This document shows, piece after piece, positions 9,294-18,355 of a stretch of 64,000 nucleotides of DNA. The stretch is from Allostreptomyces psammosilenae. GTDB lineage: Bacteria; Actinomycetota; Actinomycetes; Streptomycetales; Streptomycetaceae. The stretch is from positions 816,001 through 880,000 of the forward strand of contig NZ_JACBZD010000002.1 of assembly GCF_013407765.1 (NCBI RefSeq), in the 5' to 3' direction. The stretch's first letter is position 1. Each line of letters starts with the position of its first letter. The translations under genes were made by a program, and so were the position numbers. The notes below the pieces were generated by a model. The model worked only from the letters and a program-made list of their open reading frames with translations. It was not told where the DNA came from and did no database searches.

Positions 9294-12245
9294 ATGCCCT
9301 TTCGCAGTGGATCGATCAGGACGAAGATCGTCGCCCTGCTCCTCGTGCCCCTGCTGTCCCTCACCGCCCTGTGGGTGTACACCGCGATCGTCGCCATGCG
9401 GGACCTCCAGGGACGGCTGTCGCTCGACGAGGCGAACCAGCGGGTGGTCACGCCGGTGGGCGAGGTGGTCTACGAACTCCAGATTGAGCGGCGGGCCTCG
9501 GCGGAGTTCCTCGCCGGCGGGGACCCCGCCGTGCGGGAGCAGCTGGACGAGCAGCACGGCGCCACCGACGCGCGGATCGACCGGCTGACCGAGCTGGCCG
9601 GCGGTGTCGAGGCCGTGCGCGAGGAGTTCGGCGACCGCACCGCGGACACCGTCGCGGACTTCGAACGGGCCCTGGACGAGCTGAGCGCCCTGCGCGGCCG
9701 GGTCCTCGCCAGCAGCGTCGAGCCCGGCGAGGCCATCGCCGCCTACAACTCCATCGTCGACGCCGCCTTCCAGATCGTCCCCGTGCTCACCCTCACCGAG
9801 GACGCCGACCTGGCCCACCGCGCCGGCAACGTCCAGGACTTCTCCTGGGCCCGCGAGATGCTCGCCCGCGAGGACACCCTGCTGGTCGCGGGCGTCGCCG
9901 CCGGCGAGATGACCGTCGTGGAGTCCCACGAGTTCCTCGGCATGGTGCACACCCAGCGACTGCTGTTCGCGGACAGCGTCCGCGACCTCAACAGCGACGA
10001 ACAGCGCGCCTACCAGCGCCTGATCGAGAGCGAGGAGTACGGCGAGCTGCGCGCCACCGAGGACGCGGTGATGGGGGCGAGCGCCGCCGAGACGCTGGAC
10101 GTCGTCGACGCCGAGCGCTGGCGCGAGGCGATGGACCAGACCCTCACCACGCTCCGGGTGATCGAGAACGACGCCGCGACCACCACCCGCGAGGAGGCGC
10201 GCCCCTACACCATGGGGCTGGTCCTCCAGCTCGTGCTGGGCACGGGCCTCGGCCTGGTCGCCCTGGTCGCCTCGATCATCATCTCCGTCCGGGTCGCCCG
10301 CCAGCTCATCGCCGAGCTCACCGACCTGCGCAACGCCGCCTCCACCCTGGCCACCAGCCGGCTGCCCGCCGTGGTGCGGCGGCTGCGCACCGGCCGTGAG
10401 GTGGACATCGCCAAGGAGGCGCCGCCGCTGTACACCAGCGACGACGAGATCGGCGAGGTGGCGCTGGCGTTCAACAAGGTGCAGCGCACCGCCGTGGAGT
10501 CGGCCGTCGAGCTGGCCGAACTGCGGCAGGGCGTCTCCCGGGTGTTCGTGAACATCGCCCGCCGCAGCCAGGCCCTGGTGCACCGCCAGCTCACCCTGCT
10601 GGACGAGATGGAGCGCAAGGCCTCCAGCCCCGAGGAACTGGAGGACCTCTTCCGGCTCGACCACATGACCACCCGCATGCGCCGGCACGCCGAGGGCCTG
10701 ATCATCCTCTCCGGCGCCGCGCCCGGACGGGCCTGGCGCCAGCCGGTCCAGCTGGTCGACGTGGTGCGCGCGGCGGTCGCCGAGATCGAGGACTACTCGC
10801 GGGTCACCGTCCGCCGGATGCCCCGGGTGGCGCTGCTCGGCACCGCCGTCGCCGACGTCACCCACCTGATCGCCGAACTGATCGAGAACGCCGCGGTCTT
10901 CTCCCCGCCGAACACCAACGTGCTGGTGCACGGCTCCCCGGTGCCGGCCGGGTTCGCGCTGGAGATCGAGGACCGCGGGCTCGGCATGAGCAAGGTCATG
11001 CTCGACGACATCAACGAGCGGCTCAGCAAGCCCGTCGAGTTCGACCTGTCCGACACCGACCGGCTGGGCCTGTTCGTGGTGGGCCGGCTGGCGCAGCGCC
11101 ACGAGCTGCGGGTCACCCTGCGCCCCTCGCCGTACGGCGGCACCACGGCCGTGGTGCTCATCCCGCAGGAACTGCTGCAGAACGAGGAACCCGGCGCGAT
11201 CGGCGGCGCGAGCGCCACCCAGACCGCGGCGCTGGCCGCCGTCCAGGCCGCCGCGCAGGGCGGGGCCGCGCAGGTGGGGGCGTCCGCCTCCACCGGGCCG
11301 GCGGCGGTGGGCGCGCGCCCGAGCGCCGCCGCCCTGCCGGCGGGCACCTCCGGCGGCGCGTCCGGCGGCACCTCCGGCGCCGAGGCGGCGTCCCCGTCCG
11401 GCGCGGGCTCCCTCGCCGGTACGGCCGCGGCGCCGTCCGGCTCCCCGGCCACCACCGCCTCGTCGCCGACCGGCTCGGCGGACGCCGCCAGCTCCCTGCC
11501 GTCCTCCTCCGGGGCCACCGCCACCGCCTCCCCGGCCTCCCCGGCCGCCACGGGGGCCGGCACGGCGGGGCGTCAGGACGGCCCCGGCGCCCGCCTGGTC
11601 CACCTGCCGGTGCAGCGCGCGGCCCGGGACGGCCGGGAGGCCGCAGCGGCGGACACCCAGCGGGACGCCTGGGACGACGGGGACGACGCGCGCACCGTGG
11701 CCCTGCGGCCCGAGGGACTGCGCCGGCAGCCCGGCCAGCCAGCCGCGACCGGCCCGTCCGGCCTGCCCCGCCGCCAGGTGAGCCGCCCCGCCGGCGCACC
11801 GGAGGCCACCACCGAGGCCGCGCCCGCGGCGTCCACCGGCTCCCGGCGGTCCGACACCGCGAAGGCCGCGGACGGCGCCCCCGCGCCGGTCGTCGACCCG
11901 GCGACCGGCGGCGTCTCCCGCGGCGTCACCCGGGTGGGCCTGCCCAAGCGGGTGCGGCAGGCCAGCCTCGTGCCGCAGTTGCGCGAGGACCAGCGCCCCG
12001 ACAAGACCACCGGCCAGGGCACCGACACGGGGGCCACCGCCCCCGCCACCGGGGACCCGGCCACCCCGGAGCCCACCGAGCGGACCGCGGAGGACATCCG
12101 CGCCACCATGGCCTCACTGCAACAGGGCTGGACCCTCGGTCGGCTGGAGGCCGGGGAGCCCGACATCGGTACCAGCCCTGAGCGGGAGCAGCCCCGTCCC
12201 GGGGCATCGGCGGACGAAGCAACATCAGAAAGGGACGGTCGATGA
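9294..12245 (+). CDS. cvnA: Conservon sensor histidine kinase with nitrate-sensing (NIT) domain
   Basis: 983 residues. A first membrane helix (about 12-35) is followed by a ~270-residue extracellular NIT-type helical domain, a second helix (about 303-328), a HAMP region and an HATPase domain with N-box LIENAAVFSPPN and G-box DRGLGMS. The last ~360 residues are disordered and Ala/Ser/Thr/Pro-rich. CvnA proteins resemble eukaryotic GPCR-coupled modules: the kinase-like membrane protein works with CvnB, C and D at the membrane. A canonical phospho-accepting H-box is not obvious; IARRSQALVHRQLTLLDEME occupies its place. The start has GAGGAACCTC before ATG. The stop overlaps the cvnB start (ATGA). 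Confidence 0.95.
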   Translation: MPFRSGSIRTKIVALLLVPLLSLTALWVYTAIVAMRDLQGRLSLDEANQRVVTPVGEVVYELQIERRASAEFLAGGDPAVREQLDEQHGATDARIDRLTELAGGVEAVREEFGDRTADTVADFERALDELSALRGRVLASSVEPGEAIAAYNSIVDAAFQIVPVLTLTEDADLAHRAGNVQDFSWAREMLAREDTLLVAGVAAGEMTVVESHEFLGMVHTQRLLFADSVRDLNSDEQRAYQRLIESEEYGELRATEDAVMGASAAETLDVVDAERWREAMDQTLTTLRVIENDAATTTREEARPYTMGLVLQLVLGTGLGLVALVASIIISVRVARQLIAELTDLRNAASTLATSRLPAVVRRLRTGREVDIAKEAPPLYTSDDEIGEVALAFNKVQRTAVESAVELAELRQGVSRVFVNIARRSQALVHRQLTLLDEMERKASSPEELEDLFRLDHMTTRMRRHAEGLIILSGAAPGRAWRQPVQLVDVVRAAVAEIEDYSRVTVRRMPRVALLGTAVADVTHLIAELIENAAVFSPPNTNVLVHGSPVPAGFALEIEDRGLGMSKVMLDDINERLSKPVEFDLSDTDRLGLFVVGRLAQRHELRVTLRPSPYGGTTAVVLIPQELLQNEEPGAIGGASATQTAALAAVQAAAQGGAAQVGASASTGPAAVGARPSAAALPAGTSGGASGGTSGAEAASPSGAGSLAGTAAAPSGSPATTASSPTGSADAASSLPSSSGATATASPASPAATGAGTAGRQDGPGARLVHLPVQRAARDGREAAAADTQRDAWDDGDDARTVALRPEGLRRQPGQPAATGPSGLPRRQVSRPAGAPEATTEAAPAASTGSRRSDTAKAADGAPAPVVDPATGGVSRGVTRVGLPKRVRQASLVPQLREDQRPDKTTGQGTDTGATAPATGDPATPEPTERTAEDIRATMASLQQGWTLGRLEAGEPDIGTSPEREQPRPGASADEATSERDGR

Positions 12246-12661
12246 CCGGAACGGCAAATCAGCCCGGCGAGCTGAACTGGCTGCTGGACGATCTGGTGGC
12301 CCGCGTGCCCCCGGTGCGCCACGCCGTGGTGCTCTCCAACGACGGCCTGGCGATGGGCGCCTCCGCCGGCCTCAGCCGGGAGGACGGCGAGCACCTGGCC
12401 GCCGTCGCCTCCGGCCTCAACAGCCTCGCCAAGGGCGCCGGCCGGCACTTCAAGGCCGGCGCGGTGCGGCAGACCATGATCGAGCTGGAGGACGCCTTCC
12501 TGTTCGTCACGGCGGCCGGCAGCGGCACCTGCCTGGCGGTGCTGGCGGACGCCCAGTCCGACGTCGGCATGATCGCCTACGAGATGGCGCTACTGGTCAA
12601 GCGGGTCGGCGAGCACCTGGCGACGGAACCGCGGCGGGCACCCTCGGCGTCGACCCAGTAA
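12242..12661 (+). CDS. cvnB: Conservon roadblock/LC7 protein
   Basis: 139 residues with a roadblock/LC7 fold, seen in the pattern LDDLVARVPPVRHAVVLSNDGLAMGASAGLSREDGEHLAAVASGL, then a central helix and the strands AFLFVTAAGSGTCLAVLA. In conservons this small protein bridges CvnA and the GTPase CvnD, and it may act on nucleotide state as MglB does on MglA (family knowledge). ATGA overlap with cvnA, then 31 bases to cvnC. Confidence 0.94.
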   Translation: MTGTANQPGELNWLLDDLVARVPPVRHAVVLSNDGLAMGASAGLSREDGEHLAAVASGLNSLAKGAGRHFKAGAVRQTMIELEDAFLFVTAAGSGTCLAVLADAQSDVGMIAYEMALLVKRVGEHLATEPRRAPSASTQ

Positions 12662-12692
12662 GACGAGTACCAGTAGAGGTGACAGCACGCTT

Positions 12693-13082
12693 ATGGCTCC
12701 CGACACCCCCCGCTGGTTCGATGACGCCGCCGGCCGCGTGGTCCGCCCGTACGCGATGACGGGCGGGCGCACCCGGCCGACGGCGGAGGTCTTCGACCTG
12801 ATCTCCATGGTGGTCACCGAGGAGGACGTCCAGGTCGACGACACCGAGGAGGGACTGGAACTCGGTCCCGAGCACCAGACCATCCTCGACCTGTGCCACC
12901 GCGCGCCCCAGTCGGTGGCCGACATCGCCTCGGACCTCGACCTGCCGGTGGGTGTCGTGCGCGTCCTGCTCAGTGATCTCCTGGACGGGCGGATGATCCG
13001 AGTGACCCGCCCCGTCCCACCCGCACAGCTCCCCGACGAGCGAATTCTCAGGGAAGTGATCCATGGCCTCCGGGCGCTCTGA
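12693..13082 (+). CDS. cvnC: Conservon DUF742 protein
   Basis: 129 residues. The N-terminal VVRPYAMTGGRTRP and the segment LGPEHQTILDLCHRAPQSVADIASDLDLPVGVVRVLLSDLLD are typical of DUF742. The second half reads like a winged helix, though DNA binding by CvnC is unproven. Its end overlaps the cvnD start by 20 bases, so the genes are one transcription unit. Confidence 0.94.
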   Translation: MAPDTPRWFDDAAGRVVRPYAMTGGRTRPTAEVFDLISMVVTEEDVQVDDTEEGLELGPEHQTILDLCHRAPQSVADIASDLDLPVGVVRVLLSDLLDGRMIRVTRPVPPAQLPDERILREVIHGLRAL

Positions 13083-13692
13083 CACGGTGGAGGACGGCTC
13101 CTCCACCGTCGCCCTGAAGATCTTGGTCGCCGGCGGTTTCGGCGCCGGCAAGACGACGCTGGTGGGCTCGGTCAGCGAGATCCGGCCCCTGCGGACCGAG
13201 GAACGGCTGACCGAGGCCGGGCGGCCGGTCGACGACCTGACGGGGGTGGAGCGGAAGTCCACCACCACCGTCGCGATGGATTTCGGCCGCATCACCATCC
13301 GCAACGGCCTGGCCGTCTACCTCTTCGGCACGCCCGGGCAGGACCGCTTCTGGTTCGTCTGGGACGAGCTGGCGGTGGGCGCGCTGGGCGCGGTGGTCCT
13401 CGCCGACACCAGGCGGCTGCAGAGCTGCTTCCCGGCGGTCGACTACTTCGAGCGGCGCGGCATCCCCTTCATGGTCGCCGTGAACTGCTTCGAGGGGGCG
13501 GAGCGCTACGAGCCGGCGGACGTCCGGGAGGCGCTGGACCTCGACGAGCGCACCCCGGTGCTGCTCTGCGACGCCCGGCAGCGCGGCTCCTCCAAGGAGG
13601 TGCTGATCACCCTGGTGGAGCACGCCATGGAGGTGCTCGCGCAGGCGCACGCCCAGTCGGGTTCCCCGCACGCCGAACCGGCCCCGGCCTGA
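13063..13692 (+). CDS. cvnD: Conservon Ras/MglA-like GTPase
   Basis: 209 residues with the P-loop GGFGAGKTTLV (residues 24-34), switch II FGTPGQDRF (in place of Ras DTAGQ) and ADTRRLQSCFPAVDYFERRGIPFMVAVNCF, the NKxD-region equivalent. It is the GTPase of the four-protein conservon complex, which in Streptomyces affects differentiation and antibiotic production. It ends the operon just before a strong hairpin at 13731-13766. No cytochrome P450 (cvnE/F) follows, unlike some conservons. Confidence 0.95.
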   Translation: MASGRSDTVEDGSSTVALKILVAGGFGAGKTTLVGSVSEIRPLRTEERLTEAGRPVDDLTGVERKSTTTVAMDFGRITIRNGLAVYLFGTPGQDRFWFVWDELAVGALGAVVLADTRRLQSCFPAVDYFERRGIPFMVAVNCFEGAERYEPADVREALDLDERTPVLLCDARQRGSSKEVLITLVEHAMEVLAQAHAQSGSPHAEPAPA

Positions 13693-13730
13693 CCGGGGGC
13701 GATCGGGCGACCGGGCGATCGGGCGGTTCC

Positions 13731-13766
13731 CACGGGGGCGGACACGTGCGGGTGTCCGCCCCCGTG
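13731..13766. terminator. Bidirectional terminator after cvnABCD
   Basis: A perfect 15-bp stem (CACGGGGGCGGACAC at 13731-13745, complement 13752-13766) with a 6-nt loop, between the convergent cvnD and VOC genes. Confidence 0.75.
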
Positions 13767-13797
13767 GCGTGTCATCAGCGGATTCGGTCAGTGCCGG

Positions 13798-14154
13798 TCA
13801 GACGTGCGGGCCGGAGACGCAGAAGGCGTTGCCCTCCGGATCCTCCAGGACCGTCCAGGCGAAGCCGTCCTCCAGCGCGTGCTCGTCCACCCGCTTGGCA
13901 CCGTGCGCCACCAGCTCCGCGACGGTCGCCGCCATGTCGGCGGAGGCGAGGTCCAGGTGCAGGCGGTTCTTGCCGGGCGTCGGCTCCGAGACCTTCTGGA
14001 AGCCCAGCGCCGGGCCGCCGTCCCGCCCGGAGAGCACCACGTACCAGCCGTCGGCGTCCATCACCACCTCGCCGCCGACCACCCCGCGCCACCAAGCGGC
14101 CAGCTCCCGCGGCTCCGCGCAGTCGACCGTCACCATGCCGATTCGAACATCCAT
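13798..14154 (-). CDS. VOC superfamily (glyoxalase/bleomycin-resistance-like) protein
   Basis: 118 residues with two beta-alpha-beta-beta-beta units: MDVRIGMVTVDCAEPRELAAWW in the first half and NRLHLDLASADMAATVAELVAHGAKRV, then WTVLEDPEGNAFCV, in the second. The metal-ligand positions of the family are partly visible (His in RLHLDL, Glu in the DPEGN turn region). The substrate is unknown; such stand-alone VOC proteins are abundant in Streptomyces. The ATG at 14154 has no strong ribosome site. Confidence 0.85.
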   Translation of the reverse strand: MDVRIGMVTVDCAEPRELAAWWRGVVGGEVVMDADGWYVVLSGRDGGPALGFQKVSEPTPGKNRLHLDLASADMAATVAELVAHGAKRVDEHALEDGFAWTVLEDPEGNAFCVSGPHV

Positions 14155-14335
14155 GCGAATCAGCCTAGCCCTCGTCACCGACAACGCCCGCCCGACCGTC
14201 CCCGCCCCCGCACCGCCGGCCGCCGTTCGCCCGGGCGGCGGAACGGGCCGGTGGGTGGGGTGCGCTCCGGATGCGCCCCACCCACCCCACGGGCAAGCTG
14301 TGCACCAGGAGCAGCAGCGTGAGGAGGCGGAGCCC

Positions 14336-15076
14336 GTGACCCCGCAGACCACCCCGCAGCCGCGGACGCGCGTGACCCCCCGGGACGTCTTCGGCCGCGC
14401 CGGCCACCCGCACGGCGACCGCCGTACCCTGCAGTCCCCGGTCGACATCCCCACCGACCGGGCCATCCCCACCCGCCTCCCCGTCCTCACCTTCCACCAC
14501 CCGCCCGCCGCGCACACCACCCTCACCCTGCGCTACGAGCGCCCCGGCAGCCACCAGCCGAGCTGCCAGCACCCCGACCGCGAGACCACCATCGGCGCCG
14601 AGGTGGCCCCCCAGGGGGCCCGGCTCGACGTCGGCGGCGTCCGCCACACCTTCGCCGGCGTGCACTGGCACACCCCCGCCGAGCACCTCCTTAACGGCAC
14701 CCGGTTCCCGCTCGAACAGCACGCCAAGTACGTCGCGGACGACGGCACCCGTCTGGTCGTGGCCGTCCTCTTCCGCGAGGGCGAGGCCAACCCCCTGCTG
14801 GAGCGCCTGTTCCGCGCGCTGCCGCAGCCCGGCGCCGAGGCCGAACTGCGCGAGGTCGACCTGGCCGCCCTCTTCCCGGCCACGCTCGGCTCGTACCGCT
14901 ACACCGGCTCGCTCACCACCTGCCCCTACACCTCCCCGGTGCACTGGATCGTCCTGGCCGACCCGCTCACCGCCGCCGACCACCAGATCGAGCTCTACCG
15001 CGAGCGCTTCCCCGACTCCAATGCCCGCCCCACCCAGCCCCTCGGCCCCCGCCACGTCCGCACCGACACCAAGTAA
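14336..15076 (+). CDS. Alpha-class carbonic anhydrase family protein
   Basis: 246 residues. QSPVDIPTD near residue 33 and FAGVHWHTPAEHLLNGTRFPLEQHAKY match the alpha-CA core, with two zinc histidines in HWH and the third in QHAKY. The His/Glu network (TPAEH) is kept. The protein hydrates CO2 to bicarbonate. No signal peptide is visible, so it appears cytosolic, which is uncommon for bacterial alpha-CAs. The GTG start at 14336 follows GAGGAGGCGGAG. It precedes the antiporter gene by 9 bases and so probably shares an operon with the arginine genes, whose full pathway ends in carbamate (CO2 plus ammonia). Confidence 0.82.
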   Translation: MTPQTTPQPRTRVTPRDVFGRAGHPHGDRRTLQSPVDIPTDRAIPTRLPVLTFHHPPAAHTTLTLRYERPGSHQPSCQHPDRETTIGAEVAPQGARLDVGGVRHTFAGVHWHTPAEHLLNGTRFPLEQHAKYVADDGTRLVVAVLFREGEANPLLERLFRALPQPGAEAELREVDLAALFPATLGSYRYTGSLTTCPYTSPVHWIVLADPLTAADHQIELYRERFPDSNARPTQPLGPRHVRTDTK

Positions 15077-15085
15077 CCGCCGCGG

Positions 15086-16534
15086 ATGACCGACACCGAC
15101 CGCGCGGCCGGGGCGCCGCCGCCGGCCAAGCTGACCCTGCCGACCCTGACCACGATGGTCGTCGGCTCCATGGTCGGCGCCGGCGTCTTCTCGCTGCCGC
15201 GGCGGTTCGCGGAGGCCACCGGCGTCTGGGGCGCCCTGATCGCCTGGACCATCGCCGGCACCGGCATGCTGACCCTCGCCTTCGTCTTCCAGTCGCTGGC
15301 GGTCCGCAGACCCGACCTCGACGCCGGCGTCTACGCCTACGCCAAGGCCGGATTCGGCGAGTACCTGGGCTTCTTCGCCGCCTTCGGATACTGGGCCAGC
15401 GCCTGCGTGGGCAACGTGACGTACTGGGTGCTGATCACCTCGACGGTCGGCGCGATCGCCCCGGCCCTCGGCGACGGCGACACCCCGCTCGCGGTGGCGG
15501 TGGGCTCCGTCGGCCTGTGGTGCTTCTTCCTCCTGATCCGGCGCGGCATCAAGGAGGCCGCGGCCATCAACCGGGTGGTCACCGTCGCCAAGATCGTGCC
15601 GATCCTGGTCTTCGTCCTGCTGGCCCTGGTCTACCTGCGCCCCGCGGTGTTCCTCGACAACCTGGCCGGCGCCGACTACGCCGGATCCCTGTTCAGCCAG
15701 GTCCGCGGGACGATGCTGGCGACCGTCTTCGTGTTCCTCGGGGTCGAGGGCGCCAGCGTCTACTCGCGCCACGCCCAGCGCCGCGAGGACGTGGGACGTG
15801 CCACCTTCCTCGGCTTCCTCAGCGTGTTCGCCGTCTTCGCGTCCGTCACCATTGTGGCCTACGGCATCCTGCCGATGGCCGAGATCGCCGAACTGCGCCA
15901 GCCCTCCATGGCCGGCGTCCTCCAGGCGGCCGTCGGCACCTGGGGAACCGTCCTGGTCAGCGTGGGCCTGATCGTCTCGGTCCTCGGCGCCTACCTCGCC
16001 TGGACGCTGATGGCCGCCGAGGTGCTCTTCGTGGCGGCCCGGGACAGCGACATGCCGCGCTTCCTCAGCCGGGCCAACGCCGCCGACGTCCCCGTCCCGG
16101 CGCTGCTGATGACCAGCCTGCTGAGCCAGGCCGTGCTGCTGATCACCCTGCTGTCCGCCGACGCCTTCGACTTCGCCCTCAACCTCACCAGCGCCCTCAC
16201 CCTGATCCCGTTCTTCCTGGCCGCGGGCTTCTCGGTGCGCGGGGCGTCCCGCCCCGGCCAGCCGGGCGCCGGCGTCCACGGACGCCGCGGCCGCGACCTC
16301 GCCATCGGGGCGCTGGCCACCGTCTACACCGCCTTCCTGATCTACGCCGCCGGGCTGAAGTACCTGCTGGTGTCGTTCATCCTGTACGCCCCCGCCAGCA
16401 TCCTGTTCGCGATGACCCGCCGCGAGCAGCACAGACGGCTGTTCACGCCCGCCGAGCTGGTCATCCTCGCCGTCTCGGTCGTTGGCGCCGTCTGCGGCGT
16501 CGTCGCCCTGGCCACCGGATGGATCACGCTGTGA
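15086..16534 (+). CDS. arcD: Arginine/ornithine-type APC antiporter
   Basis: 482 residues with about 12-13 membrane helices. The opening [29 protein letters not shown] is the APA (basic amino acid/polyamine antiporter) signature, with the GSMVGAGVF substrate loop in helix 1. The length matches the family. Directly followed by arginine deiminase, it most likely exchanges arginine for ornithine or citrulline; the exact substrate is inferred from context. The ATG at 15086 is 9 bases after the carbonic anhydrase stop and its ribosome site is weak, suggesting coupling. Confidence 0.85.
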   Translation: MTDTDRAAGAPPPAKLTLPTLTTMVVGSMVGAGVFSLPRRFAEATGVWGALIAWTIAGTGMLTLAFVFQSLAVRRPDLDAGVYAYAKAGFGEYLGFFAAFGYWASACVGNVTYWVLITSTVGAIAPALGDGDTPLAVAVGSVGLWCFFLLIRRGIKEAAAINRVVTVAKIVPILVFVLLALVYLRPAVFLDNLAGADYAGSLFSQVRGTMLATVFVFLGVEGASVYSRHAQRREDVGRATFLGFLSVFAVFASVTIVAYGILPMAEIAELRQPSMAGVLQAAVGTWGTVLVSVGLIVSVLGAYLAWTLMAAEVLFVAARDSDMPRFLSRANAADVPVPALLMTSLLSQAVLLITLLSADAFDFALNLTSALTLIPFFLAAGFSVRGASRPGQPGAGVHGRRGRDLAIGALATVYTAFLIYAAGLKYLLVSFILYAPASILFAMTRREQHRRLFTPAELVILAVSVVGAVCGVVALATGWITL

Positions 16535-16586
16535 CCGCGCCGCGCCGGCGCCCCGTTGTGCCCGACTCCCCCGGAAGGACACACCA

Positions 16587-17897
16587 TTGCCCGCCCCCGA
16601 GACCCCGACGACGCCCTCCCCGCACGGCGTCCCTGCACACGGCGTCCCCTCACACGGCGTCCACTCACACGGCGTCCACTCCGAGGTCGGGCGGCTGCGC
16701 AAGGTCCTGGTCTGCTCGCCCGGCCTGGCCCACCACCGCCTCACCCCGACCAACGCGCAGGACCTGCTGTTCGACGACGTGATGTGGGTGGAGAACGCCC
16801 AGCGCGACCACGCCGACTTCGTCCGCCTGATGCGGGAACGGGGCATCGAGGTCGTCGAACTCCACGAGCTGATCGCCCAGACCATGGCGATCCCGGAGGC
16901 CAGGCGGTGGCTGCTGGACCGCCGCATCACCGCCAACGAGATCGGCCTCGGCCTCGTCGACGGCACCCGCGCCTTCCTCGACGCACTCAGCCCCGAGGCA
17001 CTGGCCGAACACCTCATCGGAGGCCTCGCCGTCGACGACCTCCCCGAGGACCACCGCTCCGGCTACCTCGCCCTGGCCCGCGAGTCGCCCGGCGCCCGCG
17101 AGTACCTGATGCCGCCCCTGCCCAACACCCTCTACACCCGCGACACCACCTCCTGGCTGTACGGCGGCGTCACCCTCAACCCGCTCTACTGGCCGGCCCG
17201 GCACGACGAGACCCTGCTGATGAAGGCGGTCTACGTCTTCCACCCCGACTTCGCGGACTCCACCGTCTGGTGGGGCGACCCCGAACAGGACTGGCGACGC
17301 GCCACCCTGGAGGGCGGCGACGTCATGCCGGTGGGCAACGGCGTGGTGCTCGTCGGCATGAGCGAACGCACCTCCCGCCAGGCCATCAGCCAGCTCGCCG
17401 CCGCCCTCTTCCGCGCTGGCGCCGCCGAACGCGTCATCGTCGCCGGCATGCCGAAGCTGCGCGCCGCCATGCACCTGGACACCGTCTTCACCTTCGCCGA
17501 CCGCGACGTCGTGACGGTCTACCCGAGGATCGTCGACGGCATCCACACCATCTCGCTCCGCCCCGGCGACGGCCCCACCGGCATCGAGGTCACCGATGAT
17601 GGCCACCGGCCGTTCCCGGACGTCGTCGCCGAAGCCCTCGGCCTGCCCGGCCTGCACGTCGTGGAGACCGGAGGCGACGTCTACGCCTCGGAGCGCCAGC
17701 AGTGGGACAGCGGCAACAACGCCGTGGCCCTGGAGCCCGGCGTCGTCGTCACCTACGACCGCAACACCCAGACCAACGCTTTGCTGCGCAAGGCCGGCAT
17801 CGAGGTGATCACCATCGTCGGCGCGGAGCTGGGCCGGGGCAGAGGCGGCGGCCACTGCATGACCTGCCCCCTTGCAAGAGACCCGGTCGACTTCTGA
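16587..17897 (+). CDS. arcA: Arginine deiminase
   Basis: 436 residues. It hydrolyses L-arginine to citrulline and ammonia. Family blocks are present: [30 protein letters not shown] (the usual FTRD motif as YTRD), [31 protein letters not shown], and the catalytic Cys in [15 protein letters not shown] at the end. The start is probably TTG at 16587, preceded by GGAAGGAC; ATG at 16482 would overlap arcD without a ribosome site. The N-terminus carries four HGV-(P/H)-(A/S) repeats not seen in normal ArcA. No arcB or arcC follows, so the citrulline must be used elsewhere or exported. Confidence 0.93.
   Translation: MPAPETPTTPSPHGVPAHGVPSHGVHSHGVHSEVGRLRKVLVCSPGLAHHRLTPTNAQDLLFDDVMWVENAQRDHADFVRLMRERGIEVVELHELIAQTMAIPEARRWLLDRRITANEIGLGLVDGTRAFLDALSPEALAEHLIGGLAVDDLPEDHRSGYLALARESPGAREYLMPPLPNTLYTRDTTSWLYGGVTLNPLYWPARHDETLLMKAVYVFHPDFADSTVWWGDPEQDWRRATLEGGDVMPVGNGVVLVGMSERTSRQAISQLAAALFRAGAAERVIVAGMPKLRAAMHLDTVFTFADRDVVTVYPRIVDGIHTISLRPGDGPTGIEVTDDGHRPFPDVVAEALGLPGLHVVETGGDVYASERQQWDSGNNAVALEPGVVVTYDRNTQTNALLRKAGIEVITIVGAELGRGRGGGHCMTCPLARDPVDF
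16623..16682 (+). repeat. 4 x 15-bp tandem repeat inside arcA
   Basis: Units CACGGCGTCC(C/A)(T/C)(G/T)C(A/C) at 16623, 16638, 16653 and 16668 encode [20 protein letters not shown] just before the conserved domain. Confidence 0.9.
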
Positions 17898-18355
17898 TCC
17901 TGTCCTGCTCTCGGACCCTCCCTGAACCGGGACGCCTTCATGAGCAACAGCGGCACGGACCCCATAGATCCTCTTTGCCCATGGTGAGCACCGTCCCCGG
18001 CCCAACCGCAGTGGCACCGGCTGGCCGGTGGTCGGGTCGACTTCGCGGTCCACGCCGGGCACCGCGGTCATCGCCCCGCCCGGCCTTGCGGCCGCCCTCG
18101 CCGCGTGGGTGTCGGGGCGTAGCACGCCGGCGCCGCCGGAGCTGGGCGGGGCCATAATCCCCGCATGTGCGGGGAGCACGTCGACGAACCGGTGCGCCGG
18201 GCCGTCGAGGCGGGACCATCCCCGCGTGCGCGGGGAGCATAGGTGCTGAGCTGGGACGTTACCTTGTTGGTGGGGCGCTTTTGATCACTTTCGTTGATCC
18301 CGACATAACAGCGTGAGTTGGATCAAACGACCTGATAGGGGATTAGTTGGGCTAT
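17898..18355. other. Intergenic region carrying a CRISPR remnant
   Basis: About 460 bases between arcA and a minus-strand membrane-protein gene. Apart from the two CRISPR repeats (18151-18240) I see no gene. An AT-richer stretch at 18265-18355 ends the region. Confidence 0.5.
18151..18240 (-). CRISPR. Degenerate type I-E CRISPR mini-array (2 repeats, 1 spacer)
   Basis: Two 29-nt repeats (18151-18179 and 18212-18240) flank a 32-nt spacer (18180-18211), the exact 61-nt period of type I-E. On the minus strand both begin (G/A)TGCTCCCCGC and carry a CCCCGC..GCGGGG stem. The repeats match at 22 of 29 positions. Two of the differences compensate each other, keeping the stem paired. No cas gene is in the window, so the array is orphaned or a relic. 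A possible third, badly decayed repeat around 18090-18125 is not convincing. Confidence 0.75.

Noticed and set aside
14165-17017. 950-codon open frame antisense to the carbonic anhydrase/arcD/arcA genes
   Set aside because: Composition is repetitive Gly/Gln/Asp/Glu typical of complementary frames in GC-rich DNA. The plus-strand genes have clear family motifs.
18090-18125. Possible third CRISPR repeat (GTGCTACGCCCCGACAC on the minus strand)
   Set aside because: Wrong distance from its neighbour and a broken stem; kept out of the array.
17938-18249. Open frames reading MLPAHAGMVPP and RTCGDYG across the CRISPR repeats
   Set aside because: This is the well-known false translation of type I-E repeats, not a protein.
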